The notes below the pieces were generated by a model that was given only the letters and a program-made list of their open reading frames with translations, was not told the origin of the DNA and did not search any database. A DNA stretch of 64,000 nt from Chionoecetes opilio (lineage: Eukaryota; Arthropoda; Malacostraca; Decapoda; Majidae): the NCBI GenBank assembly GCA_016584305.1, contig JACEEZ010015195.1, positions 62,501 to 126,500 of the forward strand, in the 5' to 3' direction. Both the position numbers and the translations under genes were made by a program. Positions 33,580-45,194 of the stretch are shown here, piece by piece; within the stretch, counting starts at the first letter, position 1, and every line of letters begins with the position of its first letter.

Positions 33580-34610
33580 TTCCAATATGGCCGCTGTGAC
33601 GTCATCAAGAGCTGGATCAGAGCTCCTCTTGATCTTGACATCCAACTCGAGAAAAAAACGAAATTCACCACAACAAAAATCTACTTTTGAACAAAGCCCC
33701 TATAAATCGTGATAAAATATGAGCTAATAGTATATGTTGTGTGTATCCTATAAACAGTAACAGATCCTCGTTTAGTGTTGAAACCACGAAGCAATACATG
33801 TTTTGTTTTTTCGATAATTTGACCCATTACATCACTGAGTCAGATGTATTCCTTGAGAAAACACGTGAAAAACACGTCACATAGGAACACACAAACACAC
33901 TGCGCCTGTAGGCATAGCTAATCACACACAAATAACCTCACCACTCATTTAGGAGGAGGAACAAGGTTGGCGTTAAAATGTAAACAAAATCACCCTAAAA
34001 TAAATAAACAAAATACAGCCACCAGGCGCGTGATTAATGCATAAAACGATGCGGAAATATCGAAATATATTAAAACACACAAAAATCCACCTATATTTAG
34101 TGTAAAAAAAGAATTATCAACAAAATATCGCTAATATTTACGGTGTTACTAAAAGATTAAATCATATTTCTTTTACGAAGGCCTTAAAACACGGACACTT
34201 ATTATGGAAAGTCATACGAGAAGCTGGGCTTTCCAACAAGGGTATTCAATCCAATATCAGTTCACGAATAAAAAAGTGGATATTCGTTTTGAAATTCGTA
34301 ATTGGCACCTCGTAAAATGGCGGCGAGTCCAGGAGCCAATCAGAGGCCTCGCTACATTGACAGCGAATCAGAGGCCTTGCTTTATCTCCCAGCCAATCAG
34401 CGTTCAGGAACCAGCTGGGCGCCCATGTTTGTTGTTTACCCAAGATATATAGACTTATTTAATGGGAAATAAGGTGAAATTTACCCTTAAATACCTTATT
34501 TATGGCATATTAGTGATACTAAGAGTATTATTAGTGATAATTATAGGGTGGACGATAATACATTGCCGCCATATTAGCCTTTCAGCGTAATATTCTCCCT
34601 GAAATATATG
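33580..34610. promoter_or_regulatory. Promoter-like cluster: CRE, CCAAT and YY1-like motifs
   Basis: Contains CCAATATGGCCGC (33582 area), TGACGTCA (33597-33604), AAAATGGCGGC (34314 area), CCAAT boxes in AGCCAATCAG at 34334 and 34391 with a variant GCGAATCAG at 34361, and GCCGCCATATT (34565 area). These are binding words for NF-Y, CREB/ATF and YY1-type factors. It resembles a housekeeping promoter, but I find no exon next to it, so this is inference. It could serve a gene whose coding exons I cannot recognise. Confidence 0.35.
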
Positions 34611-34689
34611 ACATCATAGTTTGAGGCCGGTAAATTAAATATTTTGACGTGTTTTCGCTAAATGTCTCCCGCTGAATACTACAGAGACG

Positions 34690-34745
34690 TACCCAGGGTA
34701 TACCTTGATGCGCTGATCCTAGGTTCGAGTCCCGCGTGCCCGAGA
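34690..34745 (+). other. tRNA-like B-box remnant
   Basis: AGGTTCGAGTCCCGCGTGCC has a perfect pol III B box, but I cannot fold a complete tRNA around it. Possibly a worn tRNA-derived SINE head. Confidence 0.35.
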
Positions 34746-34984
34746 TTAGCTTCTATGGACCACTGTGTCCCGCGCTCGTACCCGTGGCCGCGGCGGTACG
34801 GGGCTGACGCCGTTTAGTGGACGAGAACTGCGCGTTCACTCTTTAGTTCGGACACACACACACTGGGGGGCTAACACCTAACTCTTAGCCTCTCTCGCTT
34901 TACCACACACACCACACCTGTCACTACACACCTGTACGGCCTCGCAACACACCTGTTACGTGTGTATCACCGTAAATAAATTAC

Positions 34985-35061
34985 TTGGAAGGTTCGACGA
35001 TGCACTAGGTTGGAAGTTTCGACGGTGTCGTCGAAAACGCATTCCGTCGAACCTTCCTGTT
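34985..35061. mobile_element. Short foldback sequence, GGAAGGTTCGACG type
   Basis: The left edge GGAAGGTTCGACGATGC and the right edge GCATTCCGTCGAACCTTCC are inverted. Relative of 32560-32662. Confidence 0.6.
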
Positions 35062-35064
35062 ACC

Positions 35065-35215
35065 CCCAGAAATACCCGATTTTTACCCATTTATCGTACT
35101 TATATTGCCTTTTCTAGGTGTAATATCATGCAATACAGCCCCACACCCTTACCTACCCCTCACATAGCCTTGAATACTGCAACTATAGCCGTAATAAGAG
35201 GTAAAACATGAAAAC
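35065..35215 (+). repeat. Third copy of the 33238-type dispersed block
   Basis: CCCAGAAATACCCGATTTTT through ACATAGCCTTGAATACTGC. It directly follows the foldback at 34985-35061. Confidence 0.75.
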
Positions 35216-35570
35216 ATGCGAAATTCATGGCCAAGGTTATTACCGATTCTTTGCCGCGTACAGATCCCTGTGTCTTCCCACCCATGACCACCCCCTGCAG
35301 TACTCCACTATCTCGCCTATGTACTGACTGAGCTGTTGTAATGGTAGACTCACCCTATAGTTGTCCATTAGACTCCATTTACATTACTGTGGCTTCTGTT
35401 CAGTTGTGTGTCAGAGTGGCTCCCTCCTCGCGGGTCAACAGCTGGCCGAACAGCTGACCGCTTGACAGTGTTTACATGGCCGCTGGTTGGCCCTCAAGTT
35501 TTCGCGGGAAATTCGTAAACTTCTTCTTCTTTTGTCTTCTTCTTGTGACCTGTATCGCTTAGTATATTTG

Positions 35571-35802
35571 TCGCCACGGTGCACTAATGTCCCCAGGCGC
35601 CATATATTAAGAATTTTACACTAAAACGCATCACTACAGACTTGTATGTGCCACGGAAGAGGCATGTACAGTAGTTTATGTTATGTAGCCTTCCTGTCTT
35701 CAGTGGCACATACAAGTCTGTAGTGATGCTAAAATTCGTAATATATGGTGCCTGGCGACATTAGTGCACCGTGGCGACTATAGATAGTGTTATCTACGGT
35801 AC
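35571..35802. mobile_element. Palindromic foldback element, family F1 (copy 4)
   Basis: Left arm from TCGCCACGGTGCACTAATG (its outermost bases missing); right arm to TAGTGTTATCTACGGTAC. It ends directly against the next element at 35804. Confidence 0.85.
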
Positions 35803-35803
35803 A

Positions 35804-36329
35804 TAAGATGGCTCAACGCAGCAGTGCTTTAATTAACTCATATAATGCCTGTACAATACCCAGGCTTCAGTACACCCATGCACTCTTAGAAAAGAAGGGT
35901 AGGAAAAGGGTAGAAAAAGGGTATTTGTAGTGATGAAATACTGCTACCCTTTTTCTACCCTTACAAATATACCCTTTTGCAACCCTAAATATACCCTTTT
36001 CAAACCCCAAATATACCCTTTCTCATCCCTCTCGTCTAAAAAGGGTAGATAAAGGGTAGATGAAGGGTATAATCGGCAGCATCTACCCTCCAGCCTGGAC
36101 ATAGGGTATAAAAAGGGTAGTGATGGTGTGATGTAACAATTCTACCCTTAATATACCCCCCATTTCTGAGTGTGCATGCAATCACCACGTAGTACATACA
36201 CTCAATGTCATGCCTTCAACACCCTTCTTTGCATTACCTTGAGTATACATGGTGAGTGGGTGTACTGAAGCCTGGGTGTTGTGCAGGCATTGTGTGAGTT
36301 AATTACACTGCTGCGTTGAGGCATCTTAT
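35804..36329. mobile_element. TIR element with terminal repeats of about 85 bp
   Basis: The left end ATAAGATGGCTCAACGCAGC and its continuation to GTACACCCATGCACTC are inverted at the right end (36246-36329, CTGCGTTGAGGCATCTTAT). The interior is packed with AAAGGGTAGA / TACCCTTTTT words. Non-coding. Superfamily not determined. Confidence 0.8.
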
Positions 36330-36357
36330 ATAGCCTACCTAGTGTTTGCAGGGGTTT

Positions 36358-36549
36358 GAACTCAGTCGTCAGGTAGTTAGTGCGGAGTCAATAGGGAGTT
36401 TTAAAAGGAGGCTGGACAGTGTTATGGATGGGGATGAAAAGTGGATGTAGGTAGTGTTAAGTAACAGGAACTACCTCGTGTAGGTCTCGCAGCCTCTTGT
36501 AGCTTCTTTATTTTCTTATGTTATTTTCTTTTGTTCTTATGTTCTTATG
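36358..36549 (+). mobile_element. LINE family L1, 3' end fragment
   Basis: From AACTCAGTCGTCAGGTAGTT to the tail GTTCTTATGTTCTTATGC. Confidence 0.85.
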
Positions 36550-37314
36550 CTGTCTTGAATCAATAGTGTGACCAGTGAACTTGCAAGGCAGTATACTAGT
36601 ACGGTAACGCGAGTCCTATAAATCGATCACGTCTGCGGTGAATAATCAATATCTTCTTTCAAACACTGTGTAAGGCAGAGAATGATGAATGAGTTAAAAT
36701 AAGAATAGATAAATGCACTGAACAGGTAAGAGCGATGATGGTGGTGGATTTTTCCTGTGCGCGTCTTCCAGGAGCATGACACAGCGAGGCGCGTCGTGTC
36801 ATGCAACACTTCATTCGTTTTTTTCGTAATATTTTTTTAGCCTAGCAATGTGGCGTCGTTAGGGACTCAGCTCAGCCGTGACGCCCTTGGAAGCGGCGGG
36901 GAGTGAGGAAGATGTGAGATATTTTGCACAGCAACAAAGCGGTTGAGACGTCGATCGCCCTTGCAAAATGTGTTCAGCTTATTAACTCTCAACTTCGCTC
37001 AACAACAACTCAAAACTCAACTTAAATTGGAGTTATTTACTTCAACTATTTGCCATGAGAATATTGTCAAGTAAATGTTGTGCACATGTTAACTGTTGTG
37101 CATATTCTTGTAGCTACATCAGGAAGGTGGGAGTGGCTGGGCGCCGCCTTGCCATTGCGGGATTCATGGCATGTCTTTGGACGCCAAAACGTATACATTG
37201 GCTACGCAGAGCTGTAACATGCGATGTATTGACTTGCAAGAGAGGTTAGAGGTTATCAGCGCGTTGAAAACACTGCTAGCTTGGTGCACTTCCTTGGTTC
37301 ACACACAACACACA

Positions 37315-37366
<52 letters not shown>

Positions 37367-37521
37367 TCATGTAGGAAGCATTTTGTGAATTGGATAAAGA
37401 GTTGCCATGAAAGAGGTTGCGTGTTGGTCACTTGGTGCGTCGCCTGAGTCATGAAGCAACGACCAGCGGCCGCCGCACAGCCTCACAGCCCGTGGTGCAT
37501 GGTACTGTCACGAGTCACGAG
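36550..37521. other. Non-genic spacer with a (CA)n tract
   Basis: Has a (CA)n tract at 37308-37362. Open frames at 37055-37249 and 37171-37374 show no family resemblance and no splice context I trust. Nothing else recognised. Confidence 0.5.
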
Positions 37522-38457
37522 CAGTGGCGTCACCAGGAAAAAACATTTGGGGGAGCTTTAGCCCCGGGGTGGTGATGGGCTATCCAGCTGGGGGGTCGGG
37601 GGGTAATTTTGAAAATTAATCAGTTCCAGGGTAATTTTGAGGCCCAAAAAAGAGAAGAAAGTGGAATTAAGCTTTAATGACATGACACATAAATTAATAG
37701 AGTTATACCATGCATCATACCATATTAACTAAATTTGATAATTGGAAGAAAAATTTTATTCTGTTTATATAAAATAATAAAATTGCCATTTTTCTCTCTC
37801 CACTAAGAAACACAAAGGAATTGCACAATGTATGTTTTTGGTTTGTTTCTCAGTAAGGTTTTATCTTGATAATGAAAAAAATATATAAATATAAACTTAC
37901 AATATATTCAAGGTATTTCCCTTATTGCACAAAAACAGGTACATGGGATACTGTAGTTAAACAGAATAAAGTACATGATCATGATAAAGTAACTAAAAGC
38001 CGATTTAACCTGCCTCCCACTGCCTTACCCTGCCTCCCACTGCCTTAACCTGCCTACCACTGTGTTACCCTGCCTCCCGTCCTGTGTTACCCTGCCTCCC
38101 ACTGCCTTACCCTGGCACCCACTGCCTTAACCTGCATACCACTGTGTTAACCTGCCTCCCGTCCTGTGTTACCCTGCCTCCCACTGCCTTACCCTGGCTC
38201 CCACTGCCTTAACCTGCCTCCCATCCTGTGTTAACCTGCCTCCCGCAGAGCAAACATATTTCAACATTTAAATGAAACATCAAACCAATTTTTCTATAAA
38301 AGTGTGAAAAATAAGGTTTTGCTCTGGCATGGAAAATTGGATAAATATTCCTTTTTATTGTTTTTGGGTAGCAGGCTACTAGCAACAATTTTGGGGGGCT
38401 GAGTCCTTGACTTGGGGGGGCTAAGTCCCCCTTAGCCCCCCCGCGGTGACGCCACTG
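37522..38457. mobile_element. hAT-type non-autonomous transposon with 8-bp target duplication
   Basis: Termini CAGTGGCGTCACC and GGTGACGCCACTG are inverted. The element is flanked by a perfect 8-bp direct repeat, GTCACGAG (37514-37521 and 38458-38465). An 8-bp duplication with CAG-starting ends is diagnostic of the hAT superfamily. The 936-bp body has no transposase frame. It holds a minisatellite of CCTGCCTCCCACTGCCTTA units at about 38008-38245 and poly-G/C stretches near both ends (AGCCCCCC). Confidence 0.88.
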
Positions 38458-38536
38458 GTCACGAGTCACGAGTCATGACTCACTGACGCATGCCTCCGTG
38501 ACAGTCACTGACTCACCGGCATTCTGACAAAGGATA

Positions 38537-38537
38537 T

Positions 38538-38582
<45 letters not shown>
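38537..38582. repeat. (CA)n microsatellite
   Basis: Uninterrupted CA repeats. Confidence 0.95.
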
Positions 38583-38585
<3 letters not shown>

Positions 38586-38617
38586 TGACTGCTGGTTCAT
38601 ACACCCATAAAGAACGT

Positions 38618-38800
38618 AAAGCGTATTTAAGGCGTATTAAGCGTATTTAAGGCGTATTAAGCGTATTTAAGGCGTATTAAGCGTATTTAAGGCGTATTAA
38701 GCGTATTTAAGGCGTATTAAGCGTATTTAAGGCGTATTAAGCGTATTTAAGGCGTATTTAAGCGTATTTCAGGCATATAAGGCGTATTAAGGTGTATTTT
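38618..38800 (+). repeat. 19-bp minisatellite
   Basis: About nine units of GCGTATTTAAGGCGTATTA. Confidence 0.9.
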
Positions 38801-39765
38801 GTAGCGGCCAAAAGCCTGCAAAGCCTTACATAACCAGCAGTCAGCCCCGTGCTTACATGTGTTACGTCACCCCGCGTTGCATCGTTGTGGAACTAATGTA
38901 TACTCGTGTCCTTAGTGGTGTCTTTGTGAGGCCGCTCCCCAGTACTGGCCTTCCCTCCCCTGTGGGTGTGGCGGCCCCAGGCTACACTGTACAGCTGCGT
39001 GACAACCAGAGGTAGGCGTTTACTACTTGCCCGCCACCACCACCCACACACACACACACACACGTGCACACACACAAGGCAACGCAGTATACTAATATAT
39101 ACCACGCCTCATAGTATAGGCCTACTGCCTCGTGTGGAACCATAGCAATAAAAAGCCGCCGTAACCCACTTGATAAACCTACAGGACGACTTACGTACTG
39201 GATGCCACACTGCCGACTTCAAACGCGGCGCCACTCCCTTCACGGCCCTTTAACTGCCTGTCAACAACAACCACCACCACCACCGCCTCCCAACACATCC
39301 GGGTGGCCAGTGGTTAAATTACTGCTACTGCTGCTATCTCACCGCTCCTACGGTCCCACCTATTATCTAATCATGCAAATACCTATTATATAAACATACA
39401 AATATCTCTGCCTTATGAACCATAGCCAAAACCCATCGCAATGAAGGATACGTTATTCAGCGAAGGTTTAATTAGGAGTTTATTCATCCGGTTGAGCGGG
39501 CATGCACAAAGGGGATTTAGGTGCACATGCAAATTTACTGTTGACGGAAACTCTGCATCAATATTTCTCCTCGAAAACTGCCTCTCTCTCTCCTGTCCTC
39601 ATCTCCTCCCTATCTCTATCTGCTCCTCTTCTATCTCTCTCTCCCTTTCCTACGCCATCTCTCCTCTCGCTTTTTTTATTTAAATTTTTTACAGCAAAAT
39701 GTTAAAATTATCAGTTTGTGGGAGAAAGAGTAAAGTCAGGAATTTCGTCATCTAAATTCTGTTCG

Positions 39766-39807
<42 letters not shown>

Positions 39808-39996
39808 CAAATCCTGACGGTACATCGCTTATTGATAGGTGGATGCCAAGAGTATGCATGAGTATTGGCCAGTCTTTTGTGAGGTAGGTAAAAATAAAAT
39901 ACTGAGGCTAGCTAGTCTGACTGAGTTGGGTCGACTGAGAAGCCCTTTTTTTTAATTAACGCTTGAAAGAGACATCATGTGGTGGCAGGACACTGG
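38801..39996. other. Non-genic spacer with CA and CT simple repeats
   Basis: (CA)n near 39042-39076, CT-rich tract 39580-39665 and (CT)n 39766-39805. No recognised gene. Confidence 0.5.
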
Positions 39997-39997
39997 T

Positions 39998-40090
<93 letters not shown>
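39997..40090. repeat. (GA)n microsatellite
   Basis: About 45 GA dinucleotides. Confidence 0.95.
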
Positions 40091-40095
<5 letters not shown>

Positions 40096-40299
40096 GGGGG
40101 GATGCTTAATTTATCCTCCATCCCTTTACCCTCACGTCCTCATCCACTCTCCTTCCTTCTACCCTATCCCCCTCTCTCCCTCCTTCCTCCCTCTCTCTCC
40201 CCCTATCCCTCTTCCTCCCCTCCTTTCCCACCTCCTCCCTCCACTCTCCACCCCTCCACCTCCCTACACATACGTCGTCATCCGCTCGTCCACACACCA

Positions 40300-40430
40300 C
40301 GCAGTTCTCACTCTCAGACGATTTTTGCCTCAGTGACCAACAAGCAGTGGGAAAGAGAGGTCGTGTGTCCCGTGCTTGCTGCCTACCTGAAGTTTCCTGG
40401 GAGTCCCGTACCTACATGTTCATCAAGTGA
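40300..40430 (+). other. Possible unassigned exon (weak)
   Basis: A GC-balanced patch with an open frame (SVTNKQWEREVVCPVLAAY and onward) ends TTCATCAA|GTGAGT, a good donor. No homology recognised and no partner exon found. It could equally be a 5'UTR exon or chance. Confidence 0.15.
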
Positions 40431-40720
40431 GTTTAGTGGTTTAGTTATTAATATGGTCCCATGCGAGGTAGTATACTATATGAGGTGTGGGATATATCAG
40501 TATAGTGTGTTGCCTCGTGAGTCGTGTTTGTGTGTGTGTGTGGTGGCGGGCTAGGCAAGGTCAGCAGGTCGCCCAGGGGTGAGGTCGGGCCCCGGGGTCA
40601 TAAAATAGGTCGGTCAGCCACGGAGGGTGTGGTTTGAAGGTGTATGTAGTGTTTATGTATCTGTATATAGTATGTGCAAGTAAAGTGAATGACAGTAATA
40701 ATGATAACACGTAACATATA

Positions 40721-40784
40721 GAACATAAGAAAATAAGAAAGCTACAAGAGGCCGCGAGACCTTCACGTGGTAATTCCTGTTAAC
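40721..40784 (-). mobile_element. LINE family L1, 3' tail fragment
   Basis: AACATAAGAAAATAAGAAAG through CACGTGGTAATTCCTGTTA. Confidence 0.8.
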
Positions 40785-41051
40785 GTTAGAATTAAGTTTA
40801 ATGAAGGCTGTTAGTGGTGGGAGGGAAAAAAAATATACTTCTGTTATAGCTAATGATGAGATAAGATTATATTACTCGTGGTGGAAGCTGTTGTTGCTCA
40901 AAGCATTATTACGGGACATATGATCTGTTCCCCCTCAAATATGCAGTTAATACATGGTAATTTACGTAATGTGAGGCCTCTTCATCCTATTACTAGGCAC
41001 AACGGCGCGTAGAACATGTGAATAAAGAAGTAAACTGCTTCCTTTCATTTA

Positions 41052-41657
41052 AGGCCCGTCCAGACTAGGTAGGGCTCATGAGGCTGGCGGTGAGGTTGGC
41101 GGAGTTGAAAATCGAGGTTTTCAACACCGCGCGCGTCGTGCGGAGCGAATGCAACCCTTCCCGATTCGAGGGACGTGTTGCAGTTCCCCAGTGCTGCCCC
41201 AGTGATGGTATTATCAAACTACCAGATGAATAAGAGGATATTTAGGAAGACTGAACATACCATCATCTTCACGAGACATTACTGCGTGTCATGAATATAA
41301 ATAAATTACAGTATACTATAGCAAGAATAAGATAATGATACCAAAGCGAAATAGTGCATACAAAAAATTTCCTCTCACCTTTTTTAATTCAACTCCTTGT
41401 TATTCATGTAATTTTGTTTGCATTGCATGTTTATTTACTGTCTCGGAAGCAACACACTTTTCCGATTCTGACGGTATATGATACGTCTCAATGCAAAAAT
41501 ATTTAGGGGGTCAAAAATTGAAATGAACATCAATCAATCTTGTGACGGAGCGTCGCCTCCCTGCCATGGCGGTGAGGCAGTCAGAACGCGCAGGTCGTAT
41601 TTCAACACATCCACCAGCCTCACCGCCAGCCGCATGACCCCTAGTGTGGACAGGCCT
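41052..41657. mobile_element. TIR element, AGGCCCGTCCAGACTAG ends
   Basis: Inverted ends of about 45 bp: left AGGCCCGTCCAGACTAGGTA...GGCTGGCGGTGAGG, right CCTCACCGCCAGCC...CTAGTGTGGACAGGCCT. About 606 bp, no transposase. No clear target duplication, so the superfamily is open. Confidence 0.75.
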
Positions 41658-41709
41658 GTGTCGCTGCCTCGCTGGTGAAAGTTTGAAGTAACAGTAAAAC
41701 AAAACAGCA

Positions 41710-41914
41710 TTAACCCCTTGAGACCCAGATCTTTCCTCTGCTATATAAAATTGTCTGTTATTAGCCATAAAACTACGAAAAAGTAACTAAATAAACAAAA
41801 TTAGCTAATGGACAAGGATATTAAACAGGTCATATCTATATAATATTGCTTATGTTCATTAAAATTGTCGAATGGTGGTTATATTACAATGCAAACTGGG
41901 CGTGAAGGGGTTAA
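41710..41914 (-). mobile_element. TTAA-flanked MITE, family M1 (copy 7)
   Basis: TTAA on both sides (41710-41713, 41911-41914). Here both termini are of the CCCAGATC / GGGCGTGAAGGGG kind, so one end appears to have been converted by the other. Confidence 0.85.
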
Positions 41915-43032
41915 GAGGAGGGCATTGACCACGTGCACCCAGCTATCGGTCGCCTGCGGGCACGTCGATCACTGTATGGGTCTGTCTGTAGTCTTGTATT
42001 TGATTAAGTATTTAAGAAGAAATGGGTATAGGTGGAAATGGGGACCTGATGAGATGGGTATAAGGTATGGGTAGGGTAGGTATAGATGGGGGTTAGTTTA
42101 TGTATATGCATGGTGGTATGGGTGTGTGTATGGGGCATGGGTGTGTATATATGGGGCCATGGGTATTGTGGGTATTGTTGGGCCATGAATGAGTGTGTAT
42201 GGGGCATGGGTAGTGTGTATGTGTCTACGTAGTGTTGATATGGCAGGCATTACGAAGATGTTGAAGGGCTGATACCTCGCTACCATACATAGCATCCTAG
42301 ATAGGGAAACGTATGACCAAGTTTCACAAATGTACAGTGGCCGCAACGTTGTTATCTGTCGGTATAAATCGCACGCTTCAAAGCCTTTAATTAATCTATT
42401 GTAAAGGCTTTGGTACGCTTTATGTAAATGTCCAGGTATATCGCACGCTTATTATTGTGTAAATGTCCCCAGGTATAGACTTTACGCTGATGTAGTACCT
42501 ATTAAACTCTCAATATCAAGTATTTTAACGTCAATTGACATAATCAGCTCAAAGGTAAGGCTCGCGGCATTGCCAAAACTTGCTGTTGAAGAAGACAAAA
42601 GTACGTGAATTAGCGATAGAAAGAGTTTGGCAGCAGCTTCGATCATCACGTCACGGTGAGGCACTTGATCACATCCTGTCTGACTTGAAAAAAGCCGCCA
42701 CTGTCCCACTGATGACTCACTCTACCTAGCAAGGGGCGGAGATAGAAGCCTCGGGTAGTTATACGTAGGTACTTTAAACTACTACAACCACCACCACCAC
42801 TACGGCACCACCATCACTACTACATCTACTACTACTACAGCTGCCATTGCTACACCTTTACAACAACCAACACCACCACCATCACTACTACCATTACTGC
42901 TACTGGCATATAGTCCAATAGGTATAGCGGGCCATGACAATTAAGGCCCTATAGCCCCTCAAGCACTGCCATTCCGGGGGCGCGGCGGATAGCTGGCTAT
43001 TATATATGTCTATTAAAACATAAAAAGTAATT
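41915..43032. other. Non-genic spacer
   Basis: GGGTAT/GGCATGGGTGTG low-complexity sequence at 42020-42240 and ACC/ACT trinucleotides at 42780-42905. No gene recognised. Confidence 0.5.
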
Positions 43033-43196
43033 AAGAACGTAAGAAAATAAGGAAGCTATAAGAGGCCGTGCATGAGACCCACACGTGGTAGTTCCTATTA
43101 ACACTATACCTACATCCACCTTTCATCCCCATCCATGAAATTGTCTAGCCTCCTTTTAAAACTCCCTATTGACTGCACTAACTACCTAACGACTGG
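43033..43196 (-). mobile_element. LINE family L1, 3' end fragment
   Basis: From AACGTAAGAAAATAAGGAAG to the TAACTACCTAACGACTGG end, the inverse of the copy at 36358. Confidence 0.85.
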
Positions 43197-43791
43197 TGTT
43201 TTTTATTCTGTGGTGGAATAAGGGCGGTAATTAGCGAGTGGGCTGAGTGTCTACGTAAGTGTAGGTAAAGGACCTTTATAAGAGACCCTATATATATGTA
43301 GGTGTAGGTACAGCTAGAGGTAGGGAGGGAGGCTTTGTTTGTATGTGATGTAAGGTTATCCTATCATTCCTATGGCTATCATGTCTGTTTTATTTGTGGT
43401 GGGGTGAAGTCTGTGATTAGCAAGTGGGCCGAAGTAATGTCTATATGTCTATTACAGTGGGAGGGAGGGAGGGGGGCTTTGCTTGAGTGTGATGTACGGT
43501 TATTTAAAGGAGATAAGAATTTAAGGGATGACGCAAGAGGTGACAGCTGACAGGAATGAATGAAACACGGGGAAGGAATTTAAAGAGACGCGCGATTGTA
43601 GGTATATGGAAGGAATAAATGAAGTACCTACGCAATATGATAGCTAGATTATCATATTTATACATTCCTTACATGCTCATAAGTGTGATTTAGGCGTTAG
43701 TTAGTGTGTAGTATTGCAATATGACAAATGAAGGCATTGCGGATGGAGTCAGTCATGTATGTATGTGAGACGCGGTTTACTTTAACCCCTT

Positions 43792-43978
43792 GAGGCCCAG
43801 AACGTAATTTCAATTGTAATGTGGGTGCCATTAGACGATTTTTAGTGACTATAAGCAATATTTTATAGCTATGACCTGTTTAGTATCCTTGTCTACTAAC
43901 TAATTTGGTATATTCAGTCACTTTTCGTACTTTTATGGCTCACAACAGACAATTTTATATAGCCAAGAAAAGATCTGT
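43792..43978 (+). mobile_element. MITE M1, right end truncated (copy 8)
   Basis: TTAACCCCTTGAGGCCCAGA on the left, internal body normal, breaks off after AGAAAAGATCTG. The preceding spacer 43197-43791 has no recognised feature. Confidence 0.85.
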
Positions 43979-44715
43979 ATAAGAGGCTGTGGCGGTGATG
44001 GCGTGACGGCCGCGTGTAGACAGCCGGTGGTCGCTAGTTTGAGGGATTACTTCCCGTACAGTCACGCGGTGGTGGTGTATTCTGCGGAACAGTGTGGAGG
44101 TGCCGCTACGGGTTCTGAGAAGCTGTACCAGGAACACTACAGGGATTAGTAGAGTGTGGGGCGTCCTGGCTTTGTCCCGCGACCTGGAAGGGCTTCCCAC
44201 CACCTGAGTTTGGGTGTTACTTCTTTACTTACTTATATATAAGAGAACAATATAGATAGAGCTTGAAAAGACCTTTCATATGAGCTCTAGTGTAAAATTA
44301 GTTTCGAATCCAAATAATTGAGGTAATTGCTAATATGTTTATTATGAAAAATATAAATGTTCTCACAAAGCATGAAAGTTAATGGAATTCTGATTGTGTC
44401 ATTGGATAGACCTGATCAAGCTGAACAACTTTTATTCATGGCATTTTTTCTCTAAGACTAATAGTTACAAAATAAAATGGCAAAAACATGTTCGTCGACT
44501 GTCCAGACCCAGTGTCCATTACAGCGGCGTTATGGGTCGTGTCCCGGCCTTTGGAACAGCCGTGAAATAAGGTTGCATTATGTTATACAAGGGCAATTCA
44601 CCCGCTGAGTGGTGCCCACCCATTTTAGCCCCACTGCCAGCTTTAGTGCCAGACATTTTTGCTATTTTTTTCATTCCTGGAAATTAATGTACATGTTAAA
44701 CAAGTAATGGGAGTA
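43979..44715. other. Non-genic spacer
   Basis: Moderately GC-rich at first, AT-rich after. No gene, RNA or element recognised. Confidence 0.45.
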
Positions 44716-44735
44716 CAGGAAAACCTCGCGTATTC

Positions 44736-44791
<56 letters not shown>

Positions 44792-44817
44792 CTCTCTCTC
44801 TCCTCTCTCTCTCTCTT

Positions 44818-44860
<43 letters not shown>

Positions 44861-44890
44861 GGGGTCGAAATTTCCTAGCTATATATTCAC

Positions 44891-44948
<58 letters not shown>

Positions 44949-44979
44949 GATCGAAATTTCCTAGCTATAATATTCACCT

Positions 44980-45025
<46 letters not shown>

Positions 45026-45194
45026 TTTTTTTTTTTTATAAAGGGGTCGAAATTTCCTAGCTATATGTATATTCACCTAATTTTTTTTTTTTCTTTTTCT
45101 TTTTTAATATACATATCCCCCCCCATTATTCGGATCCTTGCTTTACTCGGACCACTCCTTGGCCCAATTAGTCCGAATATGAGAGGTTTTACTG
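44716..45194. mobile_element. pogo-like TIR element, family P1 (copy 2)
   Basis: Ends CAGGAAAACCTCGCGTATTC and CCGAATATGAGAGGTTTTACTG, flanked by TA on both sides. The interior is long T runs, (CT)n and repeated GGTCGAAATTTCCTAGCTAT. Copy of 27854-28286 in reverse orientation. Confidence 0.8.

Noticed and set aside
34690..34760. Functional tRNA gene
   Set aside because: There is a B box, but no matching acceptor stem or A box at the right distance. The same applies to 56325-56400 and 50575-50682.
37055..37374. Protein-coding frames near 37.1 kb
   Set aside because: Short, no family resemblance, and one of them runs into a (CA)n tract.
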